From JANQKX01 sp039028695 (lineage in GTDB: Bacteria; Pseudomonadota; Alphaproteobacteria; Kiloniellales; Kiloniellaceae), in NCBI GenBank assembly GCA_039028695.1, contig JBCCHN010000048.1, positions 1-32,889 on the forward strand: DNA of 32,889 bases, in the 5' to 3' direction. Shown here one piece after another: positions 12,817-20,464 of this stretch (position 1 is the first letter of the stretch; the number at the start of each line of letters is the position of its first letter). The position numbers were made by a program, and so were the translations under genes. The notes below the pieces were generated by a model. The model worked only from the letters and a program-made list of their open reading frames with translations, did no database searches and was not told the DNA's origin.

Positions 12817-14310
12817 TTATTGCCCCTGATTTGCCCCTTGGGCCTCAAAGGCTTTTAAGTAAGCCGTCGGGAAGCAGTGGTGGCCATCCATGAACAGCTC
12901 TTTGACCGGCTGGCCGTCAGCGTCCCGCGTTGCGGCATAAAGGTCAATCAACGGCAATCCCTTTTCAGCGGCGGCGGTCTTGAGGTGGCGATTAAAGCCG
13001 TCGCTGACCTCAAGAAAAAGCTCCCGATCCGCCAAAGGCAAATTCTTCACCCGAACGTTGGGCGTGGGCCCGGCCAGAATATTGAGTTCGAGGCCCCTTG
13101 CCTGGGCCAACTCTAAAGCCGTGCCGAGATAAGATCCCACGAACTCACTCAAGAAGCCGTCCAGGTCGACACCCGGATTGCCTTTAAGATGGGTCAAGAG
13201 GCCGCCGTTATGCCGGCAATCCAGCTCGCCCAGGCTCAAGAGGATCTTGGTGTCGCTGGGCAACATATCCAGCGCGGCCAAGAAAGCGCTGCGCTGGGGA
13301 TTGTCCGTCGGCTGGATCAGGTGCTCCGCCTTCATGCCCAAGACCGTGGCCGAGCGCACCCGGTGGATCGCGCCTTGAAAAGGGATCGCCAGGTGACAGG
13401 GGGCTAGGCAATGATGATCGCCGATGGCGACCAGGACGGATTCGGCCTGCGCCTCGTAGGCCTGGCTATTGGCAGCTCCATAGTTCAACAAAGCGGTCAG
13501 GGCCCGTTGGAACAAGACGAATTGGTTTCGCCGCGGCGCGGTTTCGGGAAGTTTCGGTAACAGGCCATTGGCCCGGAACAGCAGATGCCGGCAGTATTCC
13601 AGCTTTTCCACCTGCCAGGTCCAAAGGGCCTGCAGAATCACCTCCAAATACAGCTGGCTCTCAGTGGCGCAGGCCGTTAAACCGTCAATTTCGCGGGACC
13701 GGCCTAGGGCAAAAAGGCAGGATGCCAAGAGACCGTTTGGGTCATGCACATGGGCAGATTGGCCCCTGGCCACCATCAGGTATTCGGTTGCTTTGGCGAG
13801 GTCGCCCGTCTCCCAGGCATAGGTGCCCAGAAACTGCAAAGCGCCGACCTGTGCCGGATTGATCGCCAGGGCAGATTGGCAAAGTTGGATCGCCAGGGCC
13901 TTTTGGCCCAGCCGCAGGCATAGGACCGCCCGCTTAACCAGTAGATCCGCGTCTTTGGGGTCCCGTTCCATAGCTTGAGCAATCGCCTGTTCGGCCTCCG
14001 CCAGCTGCCCCAAGGCCAGGTGTTGTTCGGCCAGATCCTTAAGAGCCCGTGTCGAGGCGGGGTCCAACGCGGCGGCCCGCCTTAACAGCTCGAAGGCTCG
14101 GTCTGCTTGCTGCAATGTCCAAGCGGCAAGACCATGGCGGCGGTGAAGCTCCGCATTGTCCGGATAAAGATGACAAAGGCGATCATAGATCTGTTCGGCC
14201 TCGGTGAAACGGCCGGATTCTTCGTAACGGGCGGCGACCTTCAGGTCCGATTCGATTGATGCCCCGTCGCTGCTGCCAACGGGCAAGGTGGCGTCGCTTT
14301 TCGTGCTCAT
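12817..14310 (-). CDS. TPR-repeat protein with C-terminal SGNH-like domain (variant GDHH motif)
   Basis: A 497-residue protein. Residues about 22-185 are tandem tetratricopeptide repeats (e.g. RYEESGRFTEAEQIYDRLCHLYPDN, where one 34-residue unit ends), followed by a helical linker (about 195-285). The C-terminal 205 residues look SGNH/GDSL-hydrolase-like: SVLVAIGDHH (297-300 = GDHH) at the nucleophile position, LLSLGELDCR (361-366) as block III, and FMDGHHCFPTAYL (475-480) as the Asp-x-x-His-like block V. The usual Ser of GDS is His299, so classical serine hydrolysis is doubtful. Last gene of the DUF455-GNAT-SNase-TPR run. No signal peptide, so cytoplasmic. TPR plus SGNH fusions often act on glycans or carry acyl chemistry, but nothing here proves a substrate. 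Confidence 0.75.
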   Translation of the reverse strand: MSTKSDATLPVGSSDGASIESDLKVAARYEESGRFTEAEQIYDRLCHLYPDNAELHRRHGLAAWTLQQADRAFELLRRAAALDPASTRALKDLAEQHLALGQLAEAEQAIAQAMERDPKDADLLVKRAVLCLRLGQKALAIQLCQSALAINPAQVGALQFLGTYAWETGDLAKATEYLMVARGQSAHVHDPNGLLASCLFALGRSREIDGLTACATESQLYLEVILQALWTWQVEKLEYCRHLLFRANGLLPKLPETAPRRNQFVLFQRALTALLNYGAANSQAYEAQAESVLVAIGDHHCLAPCHLAIPFQGAIHRVRSATVLGMKAEHLIQPTDNPQRSAFLAALDMLPSDTKILLSLGELDCRHNGGLLTHLKGNPGVDLDGFLSEFVGSYLGTALELAQARGLELNILAGPTPNVRVKNLPLADRELFLEVSDGFNRHLKTAAAEKGLPLIDLYAATRDADGQPVKELFMDGHHCFPTAYLKAFEAQGANQGQ

Positions 14311-14423
14311 TCTTGTCTTTATCGCTCCGGCGCCCGAGCGCCAGCTCGTTTTGTTGGATTAAGGATTAAGCCAGAGGTCATACTTGATTAGACCGGCCTG
14401 ATGCAAGATCGCCAAGCAAGATC

Positions 14424-14462
14424 GGAGGGTAAGATTGGAGGGTAAGATTGGAGGGCAAGACC
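14424..14462. repeat. 13-bp tandem repeat, three copies
   Basis: GGAGGGTAAGATT at 14424-14436 and 14437-14449, and a diverged copy GGAGGGCAAGACC at 14450-14462. It lies in the 183-base spacer between the SNase-like and TPR/SGNH genes, so it would be in the TPR mRNA leader if that gene has its own promoter. The unit is not a multiple of three and is purine-rich on the plus strand. Confidence 0.85.
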
Positions 14463-14493
14463 GCCTATGGTCTCTGGGGCGCCTTGCCTTGGC

Positions 14494-15009
14494 TTATTTA
14501 TCCCGCGGCTCATCTTTAATTTCGCAGTGACGGGGCAGAGCAAAGGTCAGGTGGAGTTCGGAGCCTTGGCTGCGGCTTTGCTTTTCTGCGGCCTGATATC
14601 GTCCACCCGATTGGGCGGGGCAGTCTCGCGCTAGGCCGGCCAGGACCAGGGCTTCCCCCAAATCGCCGCCGTTGACAATGCAGATGGCAAGGCTCGCTTC
14701 GGCGGTGACGTCCCCCTCCAGTCGACAGGTCACCTCCTGGTTAAGGGCTAAGTTTTGCAAGTAATCGTGAGCCTGCTGAGATTGGGCCTCGGCCTCGAGT
14801 GGCGCGACAAGGCCGGCCAATCGGATCACTTCATTGCCGTCTTGTGTGGCCACCTCAATCGTTTGACCGTCTTGCACCGCAACGACCGTGCCGCTGTGCT
14901 CCCTAGGTCCCAGGAAGAAGAGATAAATTCCAACGAAAAAAATAAAAATCGCCAGGACAGGTAAAAGCCGTCGGATACCGCGCCGCTGTGACCTTCTATT
15001 GATGCTCAT
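14494..15009 (-). CDS. Membrane-anchored staphylococcal-nuclease-like protein, catalytic residues degraded
   Basis: A 171-residue protein: basic N-terminus (MSINRRSQRRGIRR), one membrane helix (about 15-33), then an SNase-like OB-fold (about 38-150). GTVVAVQDGQTIEV matches the DGDT strand and VIRLAGLVAPLEAEA the RL-x-G-x-D-x-PE strand. NGGDLGEALVLAGLARDC and SGGRYQAAEKQSRSQG match the C-terminal helix region. Against S. aureus nuclease numbering, D19 and R35 equivalents remain (D47, R63), but D21 is Q49, D40 is replaced in VAPLE and the R87 position (normally YGR) reads AEAS. It is probably a non-catalytic binding version outside the cytoplasmic membrane. Preceded by GGGGGAG; 15 bases after the GNAT gene. 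Confidence 0.7.
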   Translation of the reverse strand: MSINRRSQRRGIRRLLPVLAIFIFFVGIYLFFLGPREHSGTVVAVQDGQTIEVATQDGNEVIRLAGLVAPLEAEAQSQQAHDYLQNLALNQEVTCRLEGDVTAEASLAICIVNGGDLGEALVLAGLARDCPAQSGGRYQAAEKQSRSQGSELHLTFALPRHCEIKDEPRDK

Positions 15010-15024
15010 GAAAACACGCTCCCC

Positions 15025-15573
15025 CTAATTCAATGTACCGGGGTCTAATCCGTCAAAGGGTGCCGGATAGACTATGCGCGCCGATCCTGACGGGAGATCG
15101 TCTGGCTTTAGACCACCAGGCATCAGTTCTATGGCCATCATAAAGTCCTTGGGGTAGGGGCTGTCAAAAGGTGCTGCCAGGTCCAAAGAAAAATCAAAGC
15201 GGCCGTAATAAGCAGGCTCGCCCAGCACAAAAACACCCTTCCATCCCAAGGCCTGTGCACGCCTCAAACCTTCCTTGATCAGCGCTCCACCGATCCCTCG
15301 ATTTTGATGGGACGGTAAGACGGCGAGCGGAGCCAGCGTCAGGCACTGAGGCGGTGCCAGCAAGCTGGACAAAAGAATGTGTCCGGCGAGCTGGCCGTGC
15401 ATCTCCGCGACCAGGGAGATCTGCGCATCGCCCGATGTTGTCAAGGCTGCCACCAACGTTGCCTCGGCTTGGCCGGCGAAGGCCGCGCGATGGATTTCTG
15501 CGATGGGCGCTTCGTCGCCTCTATTGGCCGGTCTGAGATGGGCCACCGATTGAGTCTCTTGCCATGGGTCCAT
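15025..15573 (-). CDS. YhbS-like GNAT N-acetyltransferase
   Basis: A 182-residue GNAT-fold protein. The acetyl-CoA pyrophosphate loop is SHQNRGIGGALIKEGL (QNRGIGG at 90-96), preceded by the strand LTLAPLAVLP. The segment GVFVLGEPAYYGRFDF is typical of the COG3153/YhbS subgroup, whose substrates are mostly undefined (a small molecule or protein amine). The start at 15573 (MDPWQETQ) follows GAGAG but lies inside the end of the DUF455 gene (53-base overlap). A GTG at 15546, with AAGAGAC upstream, would shorten the overlap. Same strand as the DUF455, SNase and TPR genes, suggesting one transcription unit. Confidence 0.8.
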   Translation of the reverse strand: MDPWQETQSVAHLRPANRGDEAPIAEIHRAAFAGQAEATLVAALTTSGDAQISLVAEMHGQLAGHILLSSLLAPPQCLTLAPLAVLPSHQNRGIGGALIKEGLRRAQALGWKGVFVLGEPAYYGRFDFSLDLAAPFDSPYPKDFMMAIELMPGGLKPDDLPSGSARIVYPAPFDGLDPGTLN

Positions 15574-16372
15574 AAAAGCTCTCGGGCATGCCAGCGGCCG
15601 CGCGGGCCTCATCGTTGAAGGGCGGTTTTAAGACTCCTTTGAAATAGGTTCTTACCAGTTTATGCCAGGAAGCGGCGGGGTCCTGGCCGGCCCGCTCGCA
15701 GAAAAAGCAAAACCACCGATGTCCGATAGCGACGTGGCCGATCTCGTCGCGCAAGATTACCTTTAGGATGGCGGCGCTATCTTGGTCGCCAACTCCCTCC
15801 AATTTGGCGATCATGTCCGGGGTGACATCCAGGCCACGCGCCTCGAGCACCATCGGCACGACGGCCAGCCGGGCTAGCAAATCGTGGGCAGTTGCCTCGG
15901 CAGCCTCCCATAGGCCGTCATGGGCCGGCAGGTCGCCGTAGGACGCGCCCAGACCTTTCAAACGATCATTGAGCAGCAAAAAGTGTGTCGCCTCCTCGTC
16001 GGCGACCCGGACCCAATCCCGATAAAAGTTCGCCGGCAGGGCTTCCCCGTCGAAGCGGGCCACCATGTCCCAGGCCAGATCAATGGCGTTCAATTCGATA
16101 TGGGCCAAGGCATGCAACAAGGCGATCCGACCGCTGGTTCCGCTAGTAATGCGCCGCCTCTTCACCTGACGGGGAGGGCAAAGCTGGGGTTTGTCAGGGC
16201 GGCCGGGGCGGTCTGGGACCGGCCGCCCATCGGCGCCACGAGCAGCGCTGCCATAGGCCAATGCCCCCGCGGCAAAGCGCGCCGCCGTCTCCTGCCCAAG
16301 GCGGGCCTTGGCGACGGAGTCCTTGCACAGGAGGACATCGATGGCGGCATCAACAAGGAAAAGGTGAGGCAT
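15521..16372 (-). CDS. DUF455 ferritin-like protein
   Basis: A 283-residue protein started at ATG 16372, the first plausible start after a non-coding-looking extension. The core is a four-helix bundle with ferritin-like metal ligands: HALAHIELNAIDL (H91, E93), DEEATHFLLL (E126/E127, H130), LEARGLDVTP (E177) and RDEIGHVAIGHRWF (E210, H213). These two carboxylate/His pairs indicate a di-metal, probably di-iron, site. DUF455 proteins are ferritin-like and uncharacterised, although some relatives act in metal or RNA modification contexts. The last 53 bases overlap the GNAT start. Divergent from the thiol-dioxygenase operon across about 155 bases. Confidence 0.85.
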   Translation of the reverse strand: MPHLFLVDAAIDVLLCKDSVAKARLGQETAARFAAGALAYGSAARGADGRPVPDRPGRPDKPQLCPPRQVKRRRITSGTSGRIALLHALAHIELNAIDLAWDMVARFDGEALPANFYRDWVRVADEEATHFLLLNDRLKGLGASYGDLPAHDGLWEAAEATAHDLLARLAVVPMVLEARGLDVTPDMIAKLEGVGDQDSAAILKVILRDEIGHVAIGHRWFCFFCERAGQDPAASWHKLVRTYFKGVLKPPFNDEARAAAGMPESFYGPMARDSIGGPSQTGQ

Positions 16373-16441
16373 CGGGTTGGGGCAACCTAAGGAAGCTTGG
16401 ACGATGGACAAGAGTTTCGATAGTCGATTGGACAGGCCTTT

Positions 16442-16473
16442 AGCAAGTGATCTCTTGAGCAAGTCATCTCTTG
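16442..16473. repeat. 16-bp tandem duplication of a near-palindrome
   Basis: AGCAAGTGATCTCTTG (16442-16457) is followed directly by AGCAAGTCATCTCTTG (16458-16473), one mismatch. Each copy contains CAAG-N6-CTTG, i.e. dyad symmetry. The pair is 54-85 bases upstream of the dioxygenase start, a position suited to an operator, and is followed by the 12-base palindrome GGCGCGCGCGCC (16473-16484). If translation began at 16404 or 16377 this would be coding instead. Confidence 0.75.
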
Positions 16474-16526
16474 GCGCGCGCGCCGACTTATCCCAATATG
16501 AGGCGATGGGATGCAGGGAGACGGAG

Positions 16527-17111
16527 ATGTCGCGCAAGGACCATAGGATTAAGGCCATTGCTAAGACCATGGCAGGTGTTCGTGCGATTGCCGCCGACGG
16601 CCCGCTTGATCGGCCAAAGCTTGAGGTCATCAGGGGAGAACTGCTAGCTCTCGCGTCCCAAGGTGATCTTTTCCCGGCAGAGGACTTTCCCGAGGCACCG
16701 CCCGAGGTGGACGATAATTGCGCCCTCTATTTGCTGTCCCAGGACGAGGATGGGCATTTTGCCCTTTACCTTCAGGTCATAAACGGGGACTTGGATGTGC
16801 CGCCGCACAATCACCACACCTGGGCGGTGATTGCCGGTTTGTCGGGCTGTGAGGAAAATCGCTTCTATGACCCGCTGCCCGAGGAACCGAGGGAGACGAA
16901 GCGGGTAAGCGTCACCTCCGGCAAGGCGGTGGCTCTGTTGCCCGACGACTATCATTCCATCCATCTTAGGGAGCCCTATCCCATTGCCAGCTTTCATCTC
17001 TATGGCCTGGCATTGGAGCTGCTTCCGCCGCGGGATTTCTGGAACCCCAAAAAGGAACGCTGGGACAAGATCGCACCGCAAGACGACATCATTGACCGGA
17101 GAGCGGGATGA
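16527..17111 (+). CDS. Cysteine dioxygenase-type (cupin) thiol dioxygenase
   Basis: A 194-residue double-stranded beta-helix protein started at ATG 16527 after GGGAGACGGAG. Iron-ligand histidines are in VPPHNHHTWAVIAGLSG (H94, H96) and DDYHSIHL (H143). SFHLYG provides the His157/Tyr159 pair equivalent to the catalytic SLHLY of cysteine dioxygenases. These enzymes add O2 to a free thiol, giving a sulfinate (cysteine to cysteine sulfinate). Bacterial relatives also use 3-mercaptopropionate, and the sequence does not decide between substrates. It overlaps the rhodanese gene by four bases (ATGA), so translation is coupled. First gene of a likely three-gene unit (dioxygenase-rhodanese-GNAT). Confidence 0.85.
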   Translation: MSRKDHRIKAIAKTMAGVRAIAADGPLDRPKLEVIRGELLALASQGDLFPAEDFPEAPPEVDDNCALYLLSQDEDGHFALYLQVINGDLDVPPHNHHTWAVIAGLSGCEENRFYDPLPEEPRETKRVSVTSGKAVALLPDDYHSIHLREPYPIASFHLYGLALELLPPRDFWNPKKERWDKIAPQDDIIDRRAG

Positions 17112-18727
17112 TCCCTACCATCACCGCAGCGGCCCTGAAAGCGCGCCTGCAAGCCCTCGGTAAGGCCCGAAAAAGTGGTTTGGTCGGAGAGGAATTGGCC
17201 ATCGTGGACGTGCGTGAACTGGCGGTCTTTGGGGATGCGCACCTTTTTCATGGCCGTTCGCTCCCTTTAAGTCGGCTCGAGGCCTTGGCGGAGAGTCTTT
17301 TGCCGTGCAGGTCGGTACCCATTATCTTGTGCGACGGCGGCGAGCCCGACGGACAATGTGCCATGATCGCGGCGGCCCGCTTGGTCGCACTGGGCTATGA
17401 AAAACTGGCGGTCCTCGAGGGCGGCGTAGCCGCTTGGGCGTCAGCAGGCTATGAGATTTTTTCTGGTGTGAATGTTCCCAGCAAGGCCTTTGGGGAATTC
17501 GTCGAACTGCGCTTTGGTACGCCCCACATCACTGCTGATGAGCTGAATCGGCGTCAGCTCGACGGCGATAAGATGATCATCTTGGACAGCCGTCCCTTTG
17601 ATGAATTTTATGACATGTCCATCCCCGGCGGCATCGATACACCTGGCGCCGAGTTGGTTCATCGGGTCTTCGAGGTTGCTCCTGATCCCGATGATCTGGT
17701 GGTGGTCAACTGTGCCGGGCGAACCCGCTCAATCATCGGTGCACAATCCCTGATCAATGCGGGCGTACCCCACCGGGTCGCGGCCTTGAAGGATGGGACC
17801 ATGGGGTGGGAGTTGGCCGGATTGACCTTGGATCACGGGCAGGAGCAGTCGGCACCCCCGCCCGGTCCGGATGCCCTCGAAAAAGCAATGTCCGCCGCTG
17901 CGGCGGTCCGGCGCCGTTTTAACATCCCCCTTTTGTCGTCGTCGGATCTTGCCGCATGGCAGGAGGAGTCCCAGGACCGCAGCCTCTTCCTTTTGGATGT
18001 TCGTACCCAGGAGGAACATCAAGCGAGCCACCCAGAGGGTTTTTCCTGGGCGCCCGGTGGTCAACTGGTGCAAGCCACCGACGAGACCATCGGTCCCTTG
18101 GGCGCCCGCGTGGTTCTTTATGATGATCAGGAGGTCAGGGCCGTTATGACCGCCTCGTGGTTGGTTCAAATGGGTTGGTACGACGTGGCCGTTTGGCTGG
18201 GTGACAACCCTTCTCCTTTCCCAGCCTCCCCGTCTGTAAAGACGGCCGCTCTCCCCCAGGACGGGCAAACTGTCAGTGCCTTGGAACTACGGGCCATTCT
18301 GGATTCTGGTGAGCCTGCGGCGGTGTTGGATCTGGCGCCGTCCGCGGACTACGAACGGGGCCATATTCCCGGGGCCGCCTGGGCGCTCAGAGGCCAGTTT
18401 GAGGCCATGCGGCCTTTCCTGGCGGGTTACGGCCTCATCATCCTTACCGCCGATGATCCGCTGCTCATCGCCCCGGCTCTTTCCGAGGTAAAACCGGTTG
18501 TACCGCAAGCTCTGCTCTATGGCTTGGAAGGGGGAAACGCAAGCTGGCGGACGGCGGGGCTGCCCTTGGAGGCAGGCATGACCTGGGCGCTTTGCGATCG
18601 CCTGGACGTCTGGGAAAAACCTTACGAATCCGAAAGCCGTATGCGCGATTATCTGACTTGGGAGGTCGGCTTGGTGGACCAGGTGAACCGGGACGGCGAT
18701 GCCGGCTTTCGTTGGTTCGATGATTGA
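17108..18727 (+). CDS. Four-domain rhodanese-like sulfurtransferase
   Basis: A 539-residue protein built from four rhodanese modules (about 5-118, 140-240, 275-368, 388-487) and a short C-terminal segment. Only module 2 has a complete persulfide loop: NCAGRTRSI, with C202 and two arginines. Module 1 has C75 in ILCDGGEPDG without the usual arginine. Modules 3 (LYDDQEVRAV) and 4 (LTADDPLLI) lack the Cys. Cytoplasmic, no signal. The gene is translationally coupled to the thiol dioxygenase upstream and followed 12 bases later by a GNAT gene. The inferred role is transfer or detoxification of sulfane sulfur from the thiol oxidised by its neighbour. The fourfold organisation is longer than the common one- or two-domain forms. 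Confidence 0.88.
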   Translation: MIPTITAAALKARLQALGKARKSGLVGEELAIVDVRELAVFGDAHLFHGRSLPLSRLEALAESLLPCRSVPIILCDGGEPDGQCAMIAAARLVALGYEKLAVLEGGVAAWASAGYEIFSGVNVPSKAFGEFVELRFGTPHITADELNRRQLDGDKMIILDSRPFDEFYDMSIPGGIDTPGAELVHRVFEVAPDPDDLVVVNCAGRTRSIIGAQSLINAGVPHRVAALKDGTMGWELAGLTLDHGQEQSAPPPGPDALEKAMSAAAAVRRRFNIPLLSSSDLAAWQEESQDRSLFLLDVRTQEEHQASHPEGFSWAPGGQLVQATDETIGPLGARVVLYDDQEVRAVMTASWLVQMGWYDVAVWLGDNPSPFPASPSVKTAALPQDGQTVSALELRAILDSGEPAAVLDLAPSADYERGHIPGAAWALRGQFEAMRPFLAGYGLIILTADDPLLIAPALSEVKPVVPQALLYGLEGGNASWRTAGLPLEAGMTWALCDRLDVWEKPYESESRMRDYLTWEVGLVDQVNRDGDAGFRWFDD

Positions 18728-18739
18728 AGGCTGATCGCT

Positions 18740-19552
18740 GTGTCCATGAATAACGCGGAAATCTATGGCGACGAAAAGCAACTGGCCTTGTTACGGCGAG
18801 CCGCTTTGCTTTGGCGGTTCTTGCGGGAAGATCCACGCTATTCCTATTACGGGCGGGTGGTTTCCCTCGCCGACCCGGAATATGACGCATTGGAGGAGGT
18901 TGTTGCCCTTGTAGGGCTGCAGGGCGCCTCCAGTTGTCAGTACCTTCCCGTCGATCGCATGGTAGATCTGATCGCGGCCTTGGACGATGCCGGCATTCAG
19001 TCGGATCCTTACGACATGCTGCGCAGCCAAGACAATAGTCTGACCCTGGCGCAAAGCTATTTGACATCGCAGTCTGTGCCGAGGGAGATCCAGGTCGTCC
19101 AATTGGATTCGGCCACGGCCCCGGATCTCGTAACCCAGGTTGCGGCCCTGCAGCGGGATTGTGGCGTAATGCCGATCACCGGGTCTGTGATGCGCGGGCA
19201 AGATCAGCCATCAATCTTTTTGGCGGGTTTGACGGACAGGGGTCAGGTCGTCGCCACGGCGGCGGCCATCATGAGCAACCATCAGGAAAGTGAACATGCA
19301 ACCGAGGCCTTTTGGGGGCTCTTGGCCACCCATCCGGATCATCGTGGGCGCGGCCTAGCCCTTTGGCTCGGCGCGCGGGCCATGGTCGATGCCGCCGAAC
19401 AGCTGGGCGCGGCGAGCTTTTTTGCCGGTGTGCGCGCGTCCAACCAAACGTCCCTTTCCCTCTGCCGGAAACTGGGTTTGGACTACTGTGACAAGGTGGT
19501 CCTGGCTTGTACGGACCGGCAGGTCTTTGGATCCCAGCAACTGTCCAAATAA
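18740..19552 (+). CDS. GNAT-fold acetyltransferase with helical N-terminal extension
   Basis: A 270-residue protein. The C-terminal half (about 116-262) is a GNAT domain with motif A HPDHRGRGLALWLGARAM (HRGRGLA at 201-207) and the motif B-like segment ASNQTSLSLCRKLGLDYCD. The N-terminal ~110 residues are helical and acidic and not recognised. The start is GTG at 18740, nine bases after GAAGG. The ATG at 18746 is an alternative. It sits 12 bases after the rhodanese stop and ends 126 bases before a strong terminator, so it belongs to the dioxygenase operon. The substrate is unknown. Given the neighbours, a thiol or amino acid derivative is a guess. Confidence 0.8.
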   Translation: MSMNNAEIYGDEKQLALLRRAALLWRFLREDPRYSYYGRVVSLADPEYDALEEVVALVGLQGASSCQYLPVDRMVDLIAALDDAGIQSDPYDMLRSQDNSLTLAQSYLTSQSVPREIQVVQLDSATAPDLVTQVAALQRDCGVMPITGSVMRGQDQPSIFLAGLTDRGQVVATAAAIMSNHQESEHATEAFWGLLATHPDHRGRGLALWLGARAMVDAAEQLGAASFFAGVRASNQTSLSLCRKLGLDYCDKVVLACTDRQVFGSQQLSK

Positions 19553-19678
19553 AACATCCGGCGGGCCTTGGGGTGTCACCACCCTGTCACAAACCAGTGG
19601 TTTTATCGCCAAGCTTAGCCAAGACAATTCAAGGATCGCTGACGCGCCTTGGTATCTGTACCACGCCAAAATTTTGAT

Positions 19679-19713
19679 GGCCGTTCCTGCAAAATGGAAC
19701 GGCCTTTTTTTTT
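19679..19713 (+). terminator. Strong intrinsic terminator
   Basis: A perfect nine-pair stem GGCCGTTCC (19679-19687) / GGAACGGCC (19696-19704), with an eight-base loop and nine T's immediately after. It ends the plus-strand dioxygenase-rhodanese-GNAT unit and faces the convergent oxygenase gene. On the opposite strand the stem is not followed by a T-tract, so it acts mainly in the plus direction. Confidence 0.93.
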
Positions 19714-19726
19714 GCCGCCTTTAAAA

Positions 19727-20464
19727 TCAAGCAGCGTCGTGAAAAATGATCCCTAAACAGTACCTTTGACCGGATCGGACTCGACTTACACCATGGCGAT
19801 GGGTGAGGCGATGGTAACGGGGTGTCCCCGACTTGCCGTCCTTGCTGCGACCGGGCCGTATGTTGCTTGCGAAAATGACCCCGTCGCCTTGGCCCAGTGG
19901 CACCACTTCAGCTTTGGACTGGACACGGGCTCTCTGTTCACTGAGCAAAAACTCGCCCCCGTCGAAGTCTTGCTCCGGCGCACTCAGCAAAACAGCCATC
20001 TGCAAGGGAAAGGAAATCTCGCCATAGGAATCTTGGTGCAGTCGGTTGAAGTCGTTCGCCCCATATTTCAGCAGCAGCGGGGTTGGTCGTTTTTGCCCCG
20101 CAGCCCAACATCTTTGGGCAAATTGCTCCAGCTCCTGGGGATAGCGATCCATAAGGTGCAATTGTTCCGCCCACTGGTTTGCGACAACAGCGAGATGCGG
20201 ATAGGCCGCGCGGCGCAGGTTGTCCACCATGGGTGGCAGGGGGGAGGTGAAGTAGCGATACTCCCCCTGTCCATAGGCGTGGTTCTGCATGATTATGGTC
20301 TTACGAAACAGCTCATCTTGGCGGTATAGGGCTATCATTTCGCCGCATTGGCTTTGATCCAAAAGGCGCGGCAACACGGCATAACCATATTGGTCAAGGT
20401 CCGTCCGAACACTCTGCCAGTCCCCCTCGTCGAGGCTTGCTGAAAAAGACCCGCGGGCGGTCAT
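19727..20464 (-). CDS. 2OG-Fe(II) oxygenase next to ada
   Basis: A 245-residue protein from ATG 20464, whose ATGA overlaps the ada stop; the upstream frame to 20581 is only ada sequence read out of frame. The iron triad is visible as NRLHQDSYG (H143, D145) and RHGVSRVRSGQR (H224, with R234 likely binding 2-oxoglutarate). Conserved blocks YRYFTSPLPP, RPTPLLLKYG and LGIIFHDA resemble the COG3826 oxygenase group. This is not a canonical AlkB, but coupled translation with the alkylation-repair protein Ada suggests a role in alkylation damage. The substrate is unproven. It ends 13 bases after the neighbouring terminator. Confidence 0.85.
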   Translation of the reverse strand: MTARGSFSASLDEGDWQSVRTDLDQYGYAVLPRLLDQSQCGEMIALYRQDELFRKTIIMQNHAYGQGEYRYFTSPLPPMVDNLRRAAYPHLAVVANQWAEQLHLMDRYPQELEQFAQRCWAAGQKRPTPLLLKYGANDFNRLHQDSYGEISFPLQMAVLLSAPEQDFDGGEFLLSEQRARVQSKAEVVPLGQGDGVIFASNIRPGRSKDGKSGTPRYHRLTHRHGVSRVRSGQRYCLGIIFHDAA

